Positions 16,011 through 25,178 of a stretch of DNA of 64,000 nt are shown piece by piece; the stretch's first letter is position 1; the number at the start of each line of letters is the position of its first letter. Made by a program: the position numbers and the translations under genes. The DNA is taken from positions 1 to 64,000 of the forward strand of contig NZ_QQBB01000004.1 in assembly GCF_003350535.1 (NCBI RefSeq), read 5' to 3'. Below the pieces are notes generated by a model that saw only the letters and a list, made by a program, of their open reading frames with translations, was not told the origin of the DNA and made no database searches. This stretch comes from Microvirga subterranea. GTDB lineage: Bacteria > Pseudomonadota > Alphaproteobacteria > Rhizobiales > Beijerinckiaceae.

Positions 16011-17357
16011 ATGGAACGCGCGAAAACCCCGCGTCTCGTCCAAGCGGCGGCAGGGCTCGGCCTCGTCACCGTCCTGGGCGGAGCCAAGGCCGGCCCCGAT
16101 CCGTTCGATGCGGCTCACTGGCGGCAGGTCTTCGCGCGTCCCGACCACGCGCCGATGCCGGACGGCAACCCGACCACGCCCGACAAGGTGGCCCTGGGCG
16201 CTAAGCTCTTCGACGATCCGCGCCTGTCGGGGGACGGCACCGTCGCCTGCTCGACCTGCCACCAGGCCGAGCTGTCCTTCACGGACGGGGTTCCGCGCCA
16301 CGGCGGCCTCGACGGGCAGCCGCTCGACCGCCGCACCCCTCCCCTGTGGAACATGGCCTGGGGCCTGTCGTGGTTCTGGGACGGTCGCGCCGCGAGCCTG
16401 GAGGATCAGGCGGCAGGCCCGATCGAAAACAAGCGCGAGATGGCCGGGGACCTCGCCGGCGCCGTCAGGACGCTGGCGGCCGACACCGAGACCGTCCGGT
16501 CCTTCGCCAGGGCCTTCCCCGAAGACCCGGCCGTGACCCGCTCCAACCTGCTGAAGGCGCTGGCCGCCTTCGAGCGCACTCTCGTGTCGCCCGAGACCCG
16601 GTTCGACCGATGGGTGAAGGGCGACGACGAGGCCATCGATTCCGACGAAAAGGCCGGGCTGAGGCTCTTCGTCGGCAAGGCGGGATGCGTGAGCTGCCAC
16701 ACGGGCTGGCGCTTCACCGACGAGGCGTTCCACGACGTCGGCCTTCCCGGACAGGACCAGGGCCGCGGTGTCGTGCTGGGCCTCAAGGCCGCAGACAATG
16801 CCTTCAAGACGCCTAGCCTGCGCGAGCGGGTCTGGACCGCACCCTACATGCATGACGGATCGCTCGCGACCTTCGAGGACGTGGTGGATCACTACGCGGA
16901 GCGCGTGGTCGAGCGTCCGACGCTCTCGGCCGATCTGCCCCGCCGGATCGCGCTGAGCCCGAAGGAGCGCGCGCAGCTCGTCGCCTTCCTGAACACTCTC
17001 TCAAGCGAGGATCCACCCCGTCCCGCGAGCTTGCCAGCCAGGACCATGGTGCTCGGCGCCGACGTTCCGGCCATTGCGGCGACGACGGTGGGACAGAAGG
17101 ACCGGCGTTTCACGCCCGGCGCGATCCTGTTGAAGGTCGGCCAAGCCCTGAAGATCGTGAACGACGACACCCGCACCCACAACGTGCGGATCGATGGGCC
17201 GGGCCTCAGCGTGAGCTCCGACGCGCAGAACCCGGGCGACGCGATCACCATTGGGTTCGACCAGCCGGGCCAGTTCCAGGCGATCTGCGGCATCCACCCG
17301 GACATGCGGCTCGCCGTCACCGTCGAGCCGATGACCAAGGCTGCCGCGCAGCCCTGA
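16011..17357 (+). CDS. Diheme cytochrome c peroxidase (MauG/CCP family) fused to a C-terminal cupredoxin domain
   Basis: 448 residues. After an N-terminal export signal, two haem c sites appear: CSTCH at residues 80-84 and CVSCH at 226-230, with a candidate Met ligand in PYMHDGS (M280). The CCP domain ends near 330. A cupredoxin-like domain fills residues 345-440 with type 1 copper ligands H390 (THN) and the C-x-x-H-x-x-M set C426/H429/M432 in ICGIHPDM. Most bacterial peroxidases of this type are about 330 residues and lack the copper domain. The start at 16011 follows the previous stop by four bases, suggesting co-translation. Confidence 0.9.
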   Translation: MERAKTPRLVQAAAGLGLVTVLGGAKAGPDPFDAAHWRQVFARPDHAPMPDGNPTTPDKVALGAKLFDDPRLSGDGTVACSTCHQAELSFTDGVPRHGGLDGQPLDRRTPPLWNMAWGLSWFWDGRAASLEDQAAGPIENKREMAGDLAGAVRTLAADTETVRSFARAFPEDPAVTRSNLLKALAAFERTLVSPETRFDRWVKGDDEAIDSDEKAGLRLFVGKAGCVSCHTGWRFTDEAFHDVGLPGQDQGRGVVLGLKAADNAFKTPSLRERVWTAPYMHDGSLATFEDVVDHYAERVVERPTLSADLPRRIALSPKERAQLVAFLNTLSSEDPPRPASLPARTMVLGADVPAIAATTVGQKDRRFTPGAILLKVGQALKIVNDDTRTHNVRIDGPGLSVSSDAQNPGDAITIGFDQPGQFQAICGIHPDMRLAVTVEPMTKAAAQP

Positions 17358-17361
17358 GCCT

Positions 17362-18588
17362 TCAGGCCGCGAGGGCCTTTGGCTTCTCGTGCGGCAGGAA
17401 ATAGGTCAGGAGGCCGATGGCCGGAAGGAACGAGCACACGCGGTAGACCGTCTCGATGCTGGTCCAATCCGCGAGCTGGCCGAGCACCGCGGCGCCGAGG
17501 CCGCCCATGCCGAAGGACAGGCCGAAGAACAGGCCCGCCACCATGCCCACGCGCCCGGGGACGAGCTCCGTCGCATAGACCAGGATCGCCGAGAAGGCCG
17601 AGGCCAGAATCAGGCCGATCAGCACGCTCAGCACCCCCGTCCAGAACAGGTTGGCGTAAGGCAGGGCCAGGGTGAAGGGCAGCACGCCGAGGATCGAGAA
17701 CCAGATCACGTATTTGCGCCCGATCCGGTCGCCGATCGGCCCGCCGAGCACCGTCCCGGCCGCAACGGCCCCGAGGAAGATGAACAGGTGGAGTTGCGCA
17801 TCCTGCACCGAGAGCTGGAACTTCGAGATCAGGTAGAAGGTGAAGTAGCTGGTGATGCTGGCCGTATAGAAGTTTTTGGAGAAGACCAGCAGCATCAGGA
17901 TGGTGATCGAGACCGCGACCTTCGCCCGCGAATGGGGCGACGCAGCCGGCGCCGCCTTGGGCTTGGAGCGAAGCGCCACGACCTTGGCCTGATACCACCG
18001 CCCCACGTTGAACAGGATGATCATGGCCAGCAGCGCGACGACCGAGAACCACGCGATGCTGGACTGCCCCATCGGGACGACGATGAAGGCCGCGAGCAGC
18101 GGCCCGACGGCCGTGCCCGCATTGCCGCCGACCTGGAACACGGACTGCGCAAGACCGTGCCGGCCGCCCGATGCCATGCGGGCCACCCGGGACGATTCCG
18201 GATGGAACACGGAGGAGCCCATGCCGACGAGCGCCGCCGCCAGCAGGAGCATCGGGAACGACCCGGCGCGCGAGAGGGTGAGCAGGCCCACGAGCGTGAA
18301 GCCCATGCCGACCACGAGGGAGAAGGGCTGGGGCTTCTTGTCCGTTGCGTATCCGACCAGGGGCTGCAGCAGCGAGGCCGTGATCTGGAAGGTCAGGGTC
18401 AGAAGGCCGATCTGGCCGAAATCGAGGTGGAAGTTCGTCTTGAGGATCGGGTAGATCGCCGGGAGCAGCGACTGGATCAGATCGTTGAGGAGATGCGAAA
18501 TGCTGATCGCCGCGAGGATCGGCACGGCCACTCCCTCCGCCACGGTGCGGGCAGGCGTGGCGGTCACGGCTGGCGATTTCATGTCCAT
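17362..18588 (-). CDS. MFS transporter, fosmidomycin-resistance (Fsr) type
   Basis: 408 residues with twelve predicted membrane helices and a central cytoplasmic loop near residue 200 (KPKAAPAASPHSRAK). Fsr-like motifs are SISHLLNDLIQSLLPAIYPILK near the start and VFHPESSRVARMASGGRHGLAQSVFQVGGN in the first half. The start at 18588 (MDMKSPAVTA) avoids an unlikely 47-residue extension. It converges on the peroxidase gene, four bases apart. The substrate is unproven; the name reflects family resemblance only. Confidence 0.87.
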   Translation of the reverse strand: MDMKSPAVTATPARTVAEGVAVPILAAISISHLLNDLIQSLLPAIYPILKTNFHLDFGQIGLLTLTFQITASLLQPLVGYATDKKPQPFSLVVGMGFTLVGLLTLSRAGSFPMLLLAAALVGMGSSVFHPESSRVARMASGGRHGLAQSVFQVGGNAGTAVGPLLAAFIVVPMGQSSIAWFSVVALLAMIILFNVGRWYQAKVVALRSKPKAAPAASPHSRAKVAVSITILMLLVFSKNFYTASITSYFTFYLISKFQLSVQDAQLHLFIFLGAVAAGTVLGGPIGDRIGRKYVIWFSILGVLPFTLALPYANLFWTGVLSVLIGLILASAFSAILVYATELVPGRVGMVAGLFFGLSFGMGGLGAAVLGQLADWTSIETVYRVCSFLPAIGLLTYFLPHEKPKALAA

Positions 18589-18839
18589 TGGTCGTTTTTC
18601 CCGGGATTCCCGACCGGAATCCGATCCGGCGTTTTCGGGTTGCCTATATACCAGAACATCCGCCCCATCCTCATCATGTCGTGCAAAGCTGGGTTGTGAG
18701 GTGCACATTTCACCCGGTCGTCCCAGCATGGCACTTGAGGCCGCGCCTGGGCGTTCCCCCCTCAGGCCCTAGGTAACCTCACGAGGCCGCGCCGGGTTCG
18801 TTCCGCAGGCGGCCATCCAGGATCGAGAGACCCGAAACG

Positions 18840-20912
18840 ATGCCGCAGCCGAGCTGGCGAGAGGTGATGTTCTCGATCAAGACCTTCGGTGCGGCTGTCC
18901 TCGCTCTCTACATCGCCTTCGCGCTCGACCTAACCCAGCCGAGCTGGGCCATGCTGACCGCCTTCGTGGTCGCGCAGCCCATCGCCGGCATGGTCGTGGC
19001 CAAATCCCTCTTCCGCGTCACCGGAACGGTCGTCGGCGCCACGGCGGCCCTCGCCCTGGTCGGCGCCTTCGCCCAGGCGCCCTCCCTTTTCCTCCTGGCG
19101 CTTGCGCTCTGGATCGGGGCCTGCACCTTCACGTCGGTGCTCCTGCGCGACGCACCGGCCTCCTACGGAGCGATGCTGTCCGGCTACACGGCCGCCATCG
19201 TGGGCATTCCGGCCGCGCTCGCGCCGGAAACCGCCTTCGACTACGCCGTTGGCCGCTGCATCGAGATCACCCTCGGCATCGCATGCGCCACCCTGGTCAG
19301 CCAGATCGTCTTTCCGAAGCGCGCGGGCGAAGCCCTCAAGGCCTCCGTCGATGCGACCCTGACGGCTTCGGTGCAATGGCTGGGCGACGTGCTCCGCGGA
19401 GAATCGGGGGAGGAAAAGGCCCTCGCCGACCAGCGCCGGATGGTGGCGGATACGATCGGGCTCGATGCGCTGCGGGTCTTCGCCTCCTTCGACACTCCCT
19501 CCGTCAGGGCAGCCGGCGACGCGGTGCGCCACCTCCAGGGTCAGCTCCTTACCCTCCTGTCGCTCCTGGTTTCCATCAACGACCGCCTCGAGCTTCTGCG
19601 AAGCCATGCGACCGGCAAGCAGGACATGGTTCAGGACCTGCTGGACCGCTCGGCAGCCCTTCTCGACCGGCCCGATCCGCTCGCGCCCGACGCGGAGATG
19701 GACCGGCAAATCCGCAGGCTTCAGGAGGAGACGGCAGCGCGGATGCCCTCCTTCGGGGACATGGTGCGCGATCACGAGACGATCCTCGTGCGCAACATCC
19801 TGCTGCGCCTGAGCGATGCGCTGGGCACCTGGCAGCGACTGCTCGACCTGCGCGCCGCCATTCTCTCAGGACGGCGCATCGCCATCCCCGAGGAAGCGCC
19901 GTCGACCGCGCGCTACCGCGACGTGGTGCTCGCGCTCGTGGCCGGCGCGACCTCCACCGGGGCGGTCCTGCTCACGGCCGCGTTCTGGATCGCTTCGGGA
20001 TGGACGCATGGGAGCTCCGCCGTCATCTTCAGCGGCGTGATCTGCAGCATCCTCGCGGCCCTCGATGAACCGGCGGCCGCCGCCGCGAACTTCCTGCGCA
20101 TGACGATCCTGTCCGCCGTCATCGCGGCTTTCTACATGTTCGCGGTGCTGCCGATGATCGACGGCTTCGCCTCCCTCGTGATGGTGCTGCTGCCCTTCTA
20201 CCTGCCCTTCGGCATCCTGCTCGGCCTTCCGGGCATCGGCATCCGGGTGACGCCGCTCGGGCTCAATCTCGTGGCTCTTCTCGGCCTGACGAACACGCCG
20301 ACGCAGCCGGACCTTGCCTCCTTCATCAATTCGAGCAGCGCTCTCATCGTTGGCATCGGGGCCGGTATCCTCATGTTCCGGCTGTTCCGCCCGCTCGGGG
20401 TCGAGTGGACGATCCGCAGGGTGCGCGGCGGCGTGCTCCGCGACCTGGAGCGGCTCGCGGGCCCCGACGCCAATGTCAGCCGCACCCGCTTCGCGAGCCG
20501 CATGTTCGATCGCATCAATGCCCTGTTCGCCCGTCTCGACATCGCCCAGCCCGACCAGCGCGCCACGATGCGCAGCGCGCTGGCGGCCTTGCGCATCGGC
20601 TTCAACATCATGACCCTCAAAGCCGTGCGCGGGGATCTGACCCATGACGCGGCACGCGCCGTCGACCGAGTTCTGGCGGCCCTTACCCGTCACTTTGGCC
20701 GCCTCGCGGCAGGACAACCCGTCTCCGAACCTCTCGGTGAAATCGACGACGCCGTCGCCCTTCTGCTCGAGCGTCCCACTGGGCCTGCCGACGAGACGCT
20801 GACGGCCCTCGTGGCGATCGGAAGCGCTCTCCACCGGCATGCGGACCTCTTCGGACAGGCCCGAACCGCTCCGGTGCCCTCCGTGCTGAGGAAGGAGGCG
20901 GTTCCCGCATGA
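18840..20912 (+). CDS. FUSC-family inner-membrane exporter (AaeB-like)
   Basis: 690 residues with two membrane bundles: residues 10-150 (TFGAAVLALYIAFALDLTQPSW, AMLTAFVVAQPIAGMVVAKS) and 360-510, each followed by a helical cytoplasmic region. This duplicated arrangement is typical of FUSC/AaeB aromatic-acid efflux proteins. It overlaps the DUF1656 gene by four bases and is followed by an HlyD-type adaptor, the complete AaeB-AaeX-AaeA set. Substrates are likely aromatic carboxylates. No outer-membrane channel gene is adjacent. Confidence 0.92.
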   Translation: MPQPSWREVMFSIKTFGAAVLALYIAFALDLTQPSWAMLTAFVVAQPIAGMVVAKSLFRVTGTVVGATAALALVGAFAQAPSLFLLALALWIGACTFTSVLLRDAPASYGAMLSGYTAAIVGIPAALAPETAFDYAVGRCIEITLGIACATLVSQIVFPKRAGEALKASVDATLTASVQWLGDVLRGESGEEKALADQRRMVADTIGLDALRVFASFDTPSVRAAGDAVRHLQGQLLTLLSLLVSINDRLELLRSHATGKQDMVQDLLDRSAALLDRPDPLAPDAEMDRQIRRLQEETAARMPSFGDMVRDHETILVRNILLRLSDALGTWQRLLDLRAAILSGRRIAIPEEAPSTARYRDVVLALVAGATSTGAVLLTAAFWIASGWTHGSSAVIFSGVICSILAALDEPAAAAANFLRMTILSAVIAAFYMFAVLPMIDGFASLVMVLLPFYLPFGILLGLPGIGIRVTPLGLNLVALLGLTNTPTQPDLASFINSSSALIVGIGAGILMFRLFRPLGVEWTIRRVRGGVLRDLERLAGPDANVSRTRFASRMFDRINALFARLDIAQPDQRATMRSALAALRIGFNIMTLKAVRGDLTHDAARAVDRVLAALTRHFGRLAAGQPVSEPLGEIDDAVALLLERPTGPADETLTALVAIGSALHRHADLFGQARTAPVPSVLRKEAVPA

Positions 20913-21109
20913 TCAAGGAAGTCGACCTGTTCGGCATCTACGCGCCGCCCATGTTCGCCTATGCGGCCGCGGCCGCCGTCATCTGGATCGTCCTGCGCTG
21001 GGTCCTGAGGGAAATCGGCTTCTATCGTCTCGTCTGGCATCAAGCCCTGTTCAACGTCGCGCTCTATGTGCTCGTGCTGTCCGCCTGCATCTCGCTCGTG
21101 TTTCGTTAG
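20909..21109 (+). CDS. DUF1656 small membrane protein (AaeX-like)
   Basis: 66 residues with two transmembrane segments (about 10-30 and 45-64) and the conserved start IKEVDLFGIYAPPMFAYA. It overlaps the upstream FUSC gene by ATGA and lies 12 bp before the HlyD-type gene, the standard position of AaeX in this efflux system. The exact role of the family is not known. Confidence 0.88.
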   Translation: MIKEVDLFGIYAPPMFAYAAAAAVIWIVLRWVLREIGFYRLVWHQALFNVALYVLVLSACISLVFR

Positions 21110-21121
21110 GATCTCAATCCC

Positions 21122-22009
21122 GTGGCCGTTTCCCGCACCGTCAAATTCGTCGTCACAACCTTCGTGGTCGCAGGAGCTGCGGCCGCCGCATGGTTCGCGT
21201 GGCAGGACTACACGCGCAACCCATGGACGCGCGACGGCCGGGTCCATGCGGACATCATCGAGATCGCGCCCGACGTCTCCGGTGCCGTCGCCCAGGTAAG
21301 AGTGAAGGACAACCAGGCGGTGAAGAAGGGCGACGTGCTCTTCACGATCGATCCGGAGCGATACCGCTTCGCGCTGAGCCAGGCCGAGGCCAACGTCCAA
21401 GGACGCGAGCAGGAGCTCGAGCAGCGGCGGCGGGAACTTGAGCGGCGCACCCGGCTGTCCACCGCAGCCATCACGGTGGAGGCGCGTGAGCAGGCGGAGA
21501 CCGCGGTCGCGACCGCCGCGGCCGAGTACGACCAGGCGCTCGCCGCGCTCAACACGGCCCGCCTCAACCTCGACCGCACGGAGCTGCGCTCACCCGTGAA
21601 CGGCTTCGTGACGAACCTCCAGGTCAATGCGGGCGACTATGCCACGGCCGGCCGGGCGCTGCTCGCCATCGTCAACAGCGACTCCTTCCATGTGGCCGGC
21701 TATTTCGAGGAGACGAAGATCCGCAACATTCGCGAGGGCGACCGTGCGACCGTGCGGCTGATGGGCTTTCCGGACGAGATCCCGGGGCATGTGGAGAGCA
21801 TCGCCCGCGCGATCGCCGACCGGGAGACGGCGCAGACGTCCGACGGCCTCATCGCCAACGTCAACCCGACCTTCAGCTGGGTGCGCCTCGCGCAGCGCGT
21901 TCCCGTGCGCATCGCCCTGGATCGCGTGCCGGACGATATTCGCCTGAGCGCCGGCATGACCGCGACCGTGATCGTGACGCCGAACGGCGGCGGTCAGAAC
22001 CGCCCCTGA
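21122..22009 (+). CDS. HlyD/EmrA-family periplasmic adaptor (AaeA-like)
   Basis: 295 residues. One N-terminal membrane anchor (residues 5-25) is followed by a split lipoyl domain (DGRVHADIIEIAPDVSGAVAQV and later ELRSPVNGFVTNLQVNAGDYA), an alpha-hairpin between them (about 85-150), and a beta-barrel region. It starts with GTG at 21122, 12 bp after the DUF1656 gene. As third gene of the AaeBXA-like operon it links the inner-membrane pump to an outer-membrane channel encoded elsewhere. Confidence 0.92.
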   Translation: MAVSRTVKFVVTTFVVAGAAAAAWFAWQDYTRNPWTRDGRVHADIIEIAPDVSGAVAQVRVKDNQAVKKGDVLFTIDPERYRFALSQAEANVQGREQELEQRRRELERRTRLSTAAITVEAREQAETAVATAAAEYDQALAALNTARLNLDRTELRSPVNGFVTNLQVNAGDYATAGRALLAIVNSDSFHVAGYFEETKIRNIREGDRATVRLMGFPDEIPGHVESIARAIADRETAQTSDGLIANVNPTFSWVRLAQRVPVRIALDRVPDDIRLSAGMTATVIVTPNGGGQNRP

Positions 22010-22015
22010 GGCGCC

Positions 22016-22492
22016 TCAGCGCTCCTTCTCGCCCCACTCGTAGATCCGCTCCGGACCGTCCGCGTTGTCCACGACCTCCTCCTCGACGTCGTGGAACGTG
22101 ATCTTGACCTGCGGCACGACACTCTCGTCGCCCTGCTGGATGCGCTCGAAGCGCAGCAGATCGTAATAGGCGCAGCGCGACCGGTTGGGATAGGACCTGC
22201 ATACCTCCGGGCGTGCGTGATAGATCGTGCAGCCGCGTGTCTTCTGGTCGAGGAAGGCGCAGGTCTTCTCGAAGATCACGTCCTTGACGCGCTTGAGCAC
22301 GCGCTCGCCTTCCCAATCGGCCGTGTAGCGTTCGCGCGCCTCGTCGGGCGTCACGCCGAAATGCTTGGCGAGCCGGTTGATGTCGCGCTTCGTGACGCCG
22401 ACACGCTCGTAGATCGAGCAGCAGAATGCCGGGCACTTGTTGCAGTCGAAATAGACGCGAGGCTGATCGTCCTTGATTACCCGCCCGGCCAT
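22016..22492 (-). CDS. YkgJ-family cysteine-cluster protein
   Basis: 158 residues. The N-terminal cluster CNKCPAFCC (near residue 18) and the C-terminal cluster KTCAFLDQKTRGCTIY with RPEVCRSYP define the YkgJ/UPF0153 family, thought to bind zinc or an Fe-S cluster. The ATG at 22492 is preferred over GTG 22498 because AGGAG lies five bases before it. The gene converges on the adaptor gene and lies 28 bp downstream of the CDF gene. The function is unknown. Confidence 0.85.
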   Translation of the reverse strand: MAGRVIKDDQPRVYFDCNKCPAFCCSIYERVGVTKRDINRLAKHFGVTPDEARERYTADWEGERVLKRVKDVIFEKTCAFLDQKTRGCTIYHARPEVCRSYPNRSRCAYYDLLRFERIQQGDESVVPQVKITFHDVEEEVVDNADGPERIYEWGEKER

Positions 22493-22520
22493 ACGCACTC
22501 CTGTCGCCCCATCCAGACTA

Positions 22521-23522
22521 TCATGGGGAGTCGGGTGCGTCTTTCAATAGATGACCGGAATCGTCAACCGTGTAGTCGGCCAGATTGATCGCGGCGCGCC
22601 GCTTGCGGTAGGTGCCGGCGCTCTGCGGCTTGATGAACAGCATGGCGATCTCGGGATGAGCCGCCTTCACCTTCGCCTCCAGCCTCGTGACGCAGGCCTC
22701 GATCTCCGGCGTCGTCAGGTCGTCCGCGAATTCGGCGCTGAGCGCCGCAACGATCTGCTGAGGCGCGAGGTGCACCGTCAGCACGCCGTTGGCGCGCTCG
22801 ACCGCCGGATCATCCTGGGCGATGGCGAGGATCGAGGCTTGGAGCCCGGCATGAGCCGCCTCCCCGATCAGGAGGCCCTTGGTTTCCCGCGCCAGCACCA
22901 TGGCGGTCGCAGCCAGCACGAGACCGATGCCGACGGAGGCGAGACCGTCGAGTTCCGGAATCTCGAAATACTGCGCAGCCGAGATTCCCACGAATGCGAT
23001 GACAAGCCCCGCGAGGGCCGCGCTGTCCTCGAACAGCACTGTGAAGGTCGTCGGGTCCTTGCTCTCCCGAACGGCTTGGTAATACCCGCGCTGCCCCTTG
23101 GCGCGCCTGAACTCCTTGAGCGCCACCCACCAGGAGCCGCCCTCGAACAGGAACGAGAGGCCGAGCACCACGTAGTTCACGACAGGGCTCTCGACGGGCT
23201 CCGGCTCGCGCATGTGCATGATGCCCTCGTAAATCGAGACGCCGGCCCCGAGAGCGAAGATCAGCAGGGAGACGATGAAGGTCCAGAAATAGAGCTCGCG
23301 CCCATGGCCGAGCGGATGGGCGCGGTCGGGCGGCAGCGCGGAGCGGTGCAGCCCGTAAAGGAGGAGCAGTTCGTTGCCGGTATCGACCAGGGAATGCACG
23401 CCCTCGCTCAGCATGGCCGAGCTTCCGGTCCACGCAGCGGCGGCAAACTTGGTGACCGCGATCAGGAAATTGCCCAGGAGCGCGGCATAGATGACTTTTC
23501 GGGACGAACTCTGTGACGCCAT
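22521..23522 (-). CDS. Cation diffusion facilitator (CDF) family metal exporter
   Basis: 333 residues with about six membrane helices and a cytoplasmic C-terminal domain. Helix 2 has the HxxxD metal site in SEGVHSLVDTGNELLL; helix 5 has FEDSAALAGLVIAF with E and D at equivalent places. The loop HPLGHGRELYFWT is a family hallmark. The C-terminal 100 residues fit the dimerising metallochaperone-like domain. Likely exports Zn, Fe or Mn by proton antiport; the ion cannot be fixed from sequence. Confidence 0.9.
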   Translation of the reverse strand: MASQSSSRKVIYAALLGNFLIAVTKFAAAAWTGSSAMLSEGVHSLVDTGNELLLLYGLHRSALPPDRAHPLGHGRELYFWTFIVSLLIFALGAGVSIYEGIMHMREPEPVESPVVNYVVLGLSFLFEGGSWWVALKEFRRAKGQRGYYQAVRESKDPTTFTVLFEDSAALAGLVIAFVGISAAQYFEIPELDGLASVGIGLVLAATAMVLARETKGLLIGEAAHAGLQASILAIAQDDPAVERANGVLTVHLAPQQIVAALSAEFADDLTTPEIEACVTRLEAKVKAAHPEIAMLFIKPQSAGTYRKRRAAINLADYTVDDSGHLLKDAPDSP

Positions 23523-23595
23523 GGCCGACCTGCTTCCGTGAAGAGCAGAACGGCCATGGCCTGGTTCAGTTGCAGCCGGGGAGCCGGCCGCGTCT

Positions 23596-24870
23596 CTACT
23601 CGGCCGCTACGAGTACCGTGTCGGCGGCGGGCTCGCGGGTTTCGGCGGCACCGTCGTAGACGGCTTGGTCGAGGATCCCCTCCTCCTTCGCCACGAGCAC
23701 GGGCACGAGGATCTGGCCGGTGACGTTGGTGGCGGTGCGCATCATGTCGACGACCCGGTCGATGGCCACGATGTAGCCGATGCCCTCGAGCGGCAGCCCC
23801 GCGGTGCTGAGCGTGAGGGTCAGCATCACGATGGAGGTTCCGGGAACGCCCGCCGTGCCGAGGGAGCCGAGCACCGCCGTGAGGCCAATGAGCACGTACT
23901 GCGTCAGCGAGAGGTCGAGCCCGAAGTACTGCGCGATGAAGATTGCGGCGATCGCCGGATAGATCGCGCCGCAGCCGTCCATCTTCACGTTGGCGCCGAG
24001 CGGAACCGCAAAGCTCGCGTAGCTCTGCGGAACGCCGAGCTTCTCCACTGCGACCCGCAGCGTCATCGGCAGTGTCGCGAGGCTCGACGAGGTCGCGAAA
24101 GCCATCTGCTGCGCCGGCAGCGCGCCGCGGAAGAAGCGGCTGGGCTTGAGGCCGTGCAGCTTCAGCAGTCCGCCATAGACCACGATGATGTGGAACAGGC
24201 AGGCGAGATACATGGCGCCGATGAACTTACCCAACGGCAGAAGCGAGGAGAGGCCATAGCGGCCGACCACCCAGGCGATGAGCCCGAAGGTGCCGATCGG
24301 GGTGAGCTGCAGCACCCAGCGGGTGATGCGGAACACGAGGGCCGATCCCTGATCGACGAGGCCGCGCAGGCCCGCGGTCTTCTCGCCGAGCGACACCAGC
24401 GCCGCGCCCACGATGCCGGCGAAGAACAGCACCTGCAGCACGTTGGTGTCGGCCATGGCCTTGATCGGATTGGTCGGCACGATGCCGATCAGCACCTCGA
24501 GCGGCGTCGGGATGGTGCGCGGCTTCACCTCGCCGAGCGGCAGGTTCGACAGGCCAAGGCCCGGATCGATCAGATGCCCGAAGGCGATGCCGACCAGCAC
24601 CGCGATGGCCGAGGTGGCGATGAACCAGAACAGGGTGCGGGCGCCGAGCCGCGCGACGTTCCCGGCCTCCGCGAGCTTCGCCACGCTGGACGCGATGGTG
24701 AAGAACACCAGCGGGATGACGATCATCCGCACGAGGTTCAGATAGACGTCGCCCAGCGGCTTGAACCATACGGCGGCCTGCTCGCCGGCGAGGGTGCCGG
24801 CCAGGATGCCGAGCGCGAAGGCGACGGCGACCCGCTGCCAGAGCGGACGGGTAAACCACGTCATAACCAT
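23596..24870 (-). CDS. Dicarboxylate/amino acid:cation symporter (DAACS family)
   Basis: 424 residues with the canonical core: hairpin 1 serine motif ATSSSLATLPMTLRVA, helix 7 NVKMDGCGAIYPA (NMDG variant), hairpin 2 GLTAVLGSLGTAGVPGTSIVML, and the helix 8 signature DRVVDMMRTATNVTGQ carrying substrate- and sodium-binding residues. It should import C4-dicarboxylates, glutamate or aspartate with Na+ or H+. Two in-frame ATGs (24870, 24864) are equally possible. It is monocistronic and diverges from the MgtC-like gene. Confidence 0.92.
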   Translation of the reverse strand: MVMTWFTRPLWQRVAVAFALGILAGTLAGEQAAVWFKPLGDVYLNLVRMIVIPLVFFTIASSVAKLAEAGNVARLGARTLFWFIATSAIAVLVGIAFGHLIDPGLGLSNLPLGEVKPRTIPTPLEVLIGIVPTNPIKAMADTNVLQVLFFAGIVGAALVSLGEKTAGLRGLVDQGSALVFRITRWVLQLTPIGTFGLIAWVVGRYGLSSLLPLGKFIGAMYLACLFHIIVVYGGLLKLHGLKPSRFFRGALPAQQMAFATSSSLATLPMTLRVAVEKLGVPQSYASFAVPLGANVKMDGCGAIYPAIAAIFIAQYFGLDLSLTQYVLIGLTAVLGSLGTAGVPGTSIVMLTLTLSTAGLPLEGIGYIVAIDRVVDMMRTATNVTGQILVPVLVAKEEGILDQAVYDGAAETREPAADTVLVAAE

Positions 24871-25178
24871 GTAGTTTTCTTTCTATTCACTAGATTGAGC
24901 GGAAATATGCAGGAAGAGGGCCGGACACAATTGCTGCAGGCGCAGGAAGGGACCGCCGCCGCCGCATGGCTCTCCCGGTGTTCCGCCGTTCCTCATAACC
25001 GTGTGCGTCCGTCGCCCGGTCGGATCGGCATCACCCTTGATCGATCCGTCGATACGAGCCGGCCGATGAGGCCTCCGGGGATGCAGTATTGTCCTCCTGA
25101 CGGCCATGCTAATGAACCGGCAAAAGATCCGGGGTTCGTCTCCGTATGGACGCGCCCCCAAGAACGCCGGGGCTCCAC
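24871..25178. other. Divergent intergenic region, 308 bp
   Basis: No convincing gene is seen. The left 60 bp beside the DAACS start are AT-rich (TTTTCTTTCTATTCACTAGATTGAG) and probably hold its promoter. The rest is GC-rich and holds only short open frames without ribosome sites. Confidence 0.5.
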
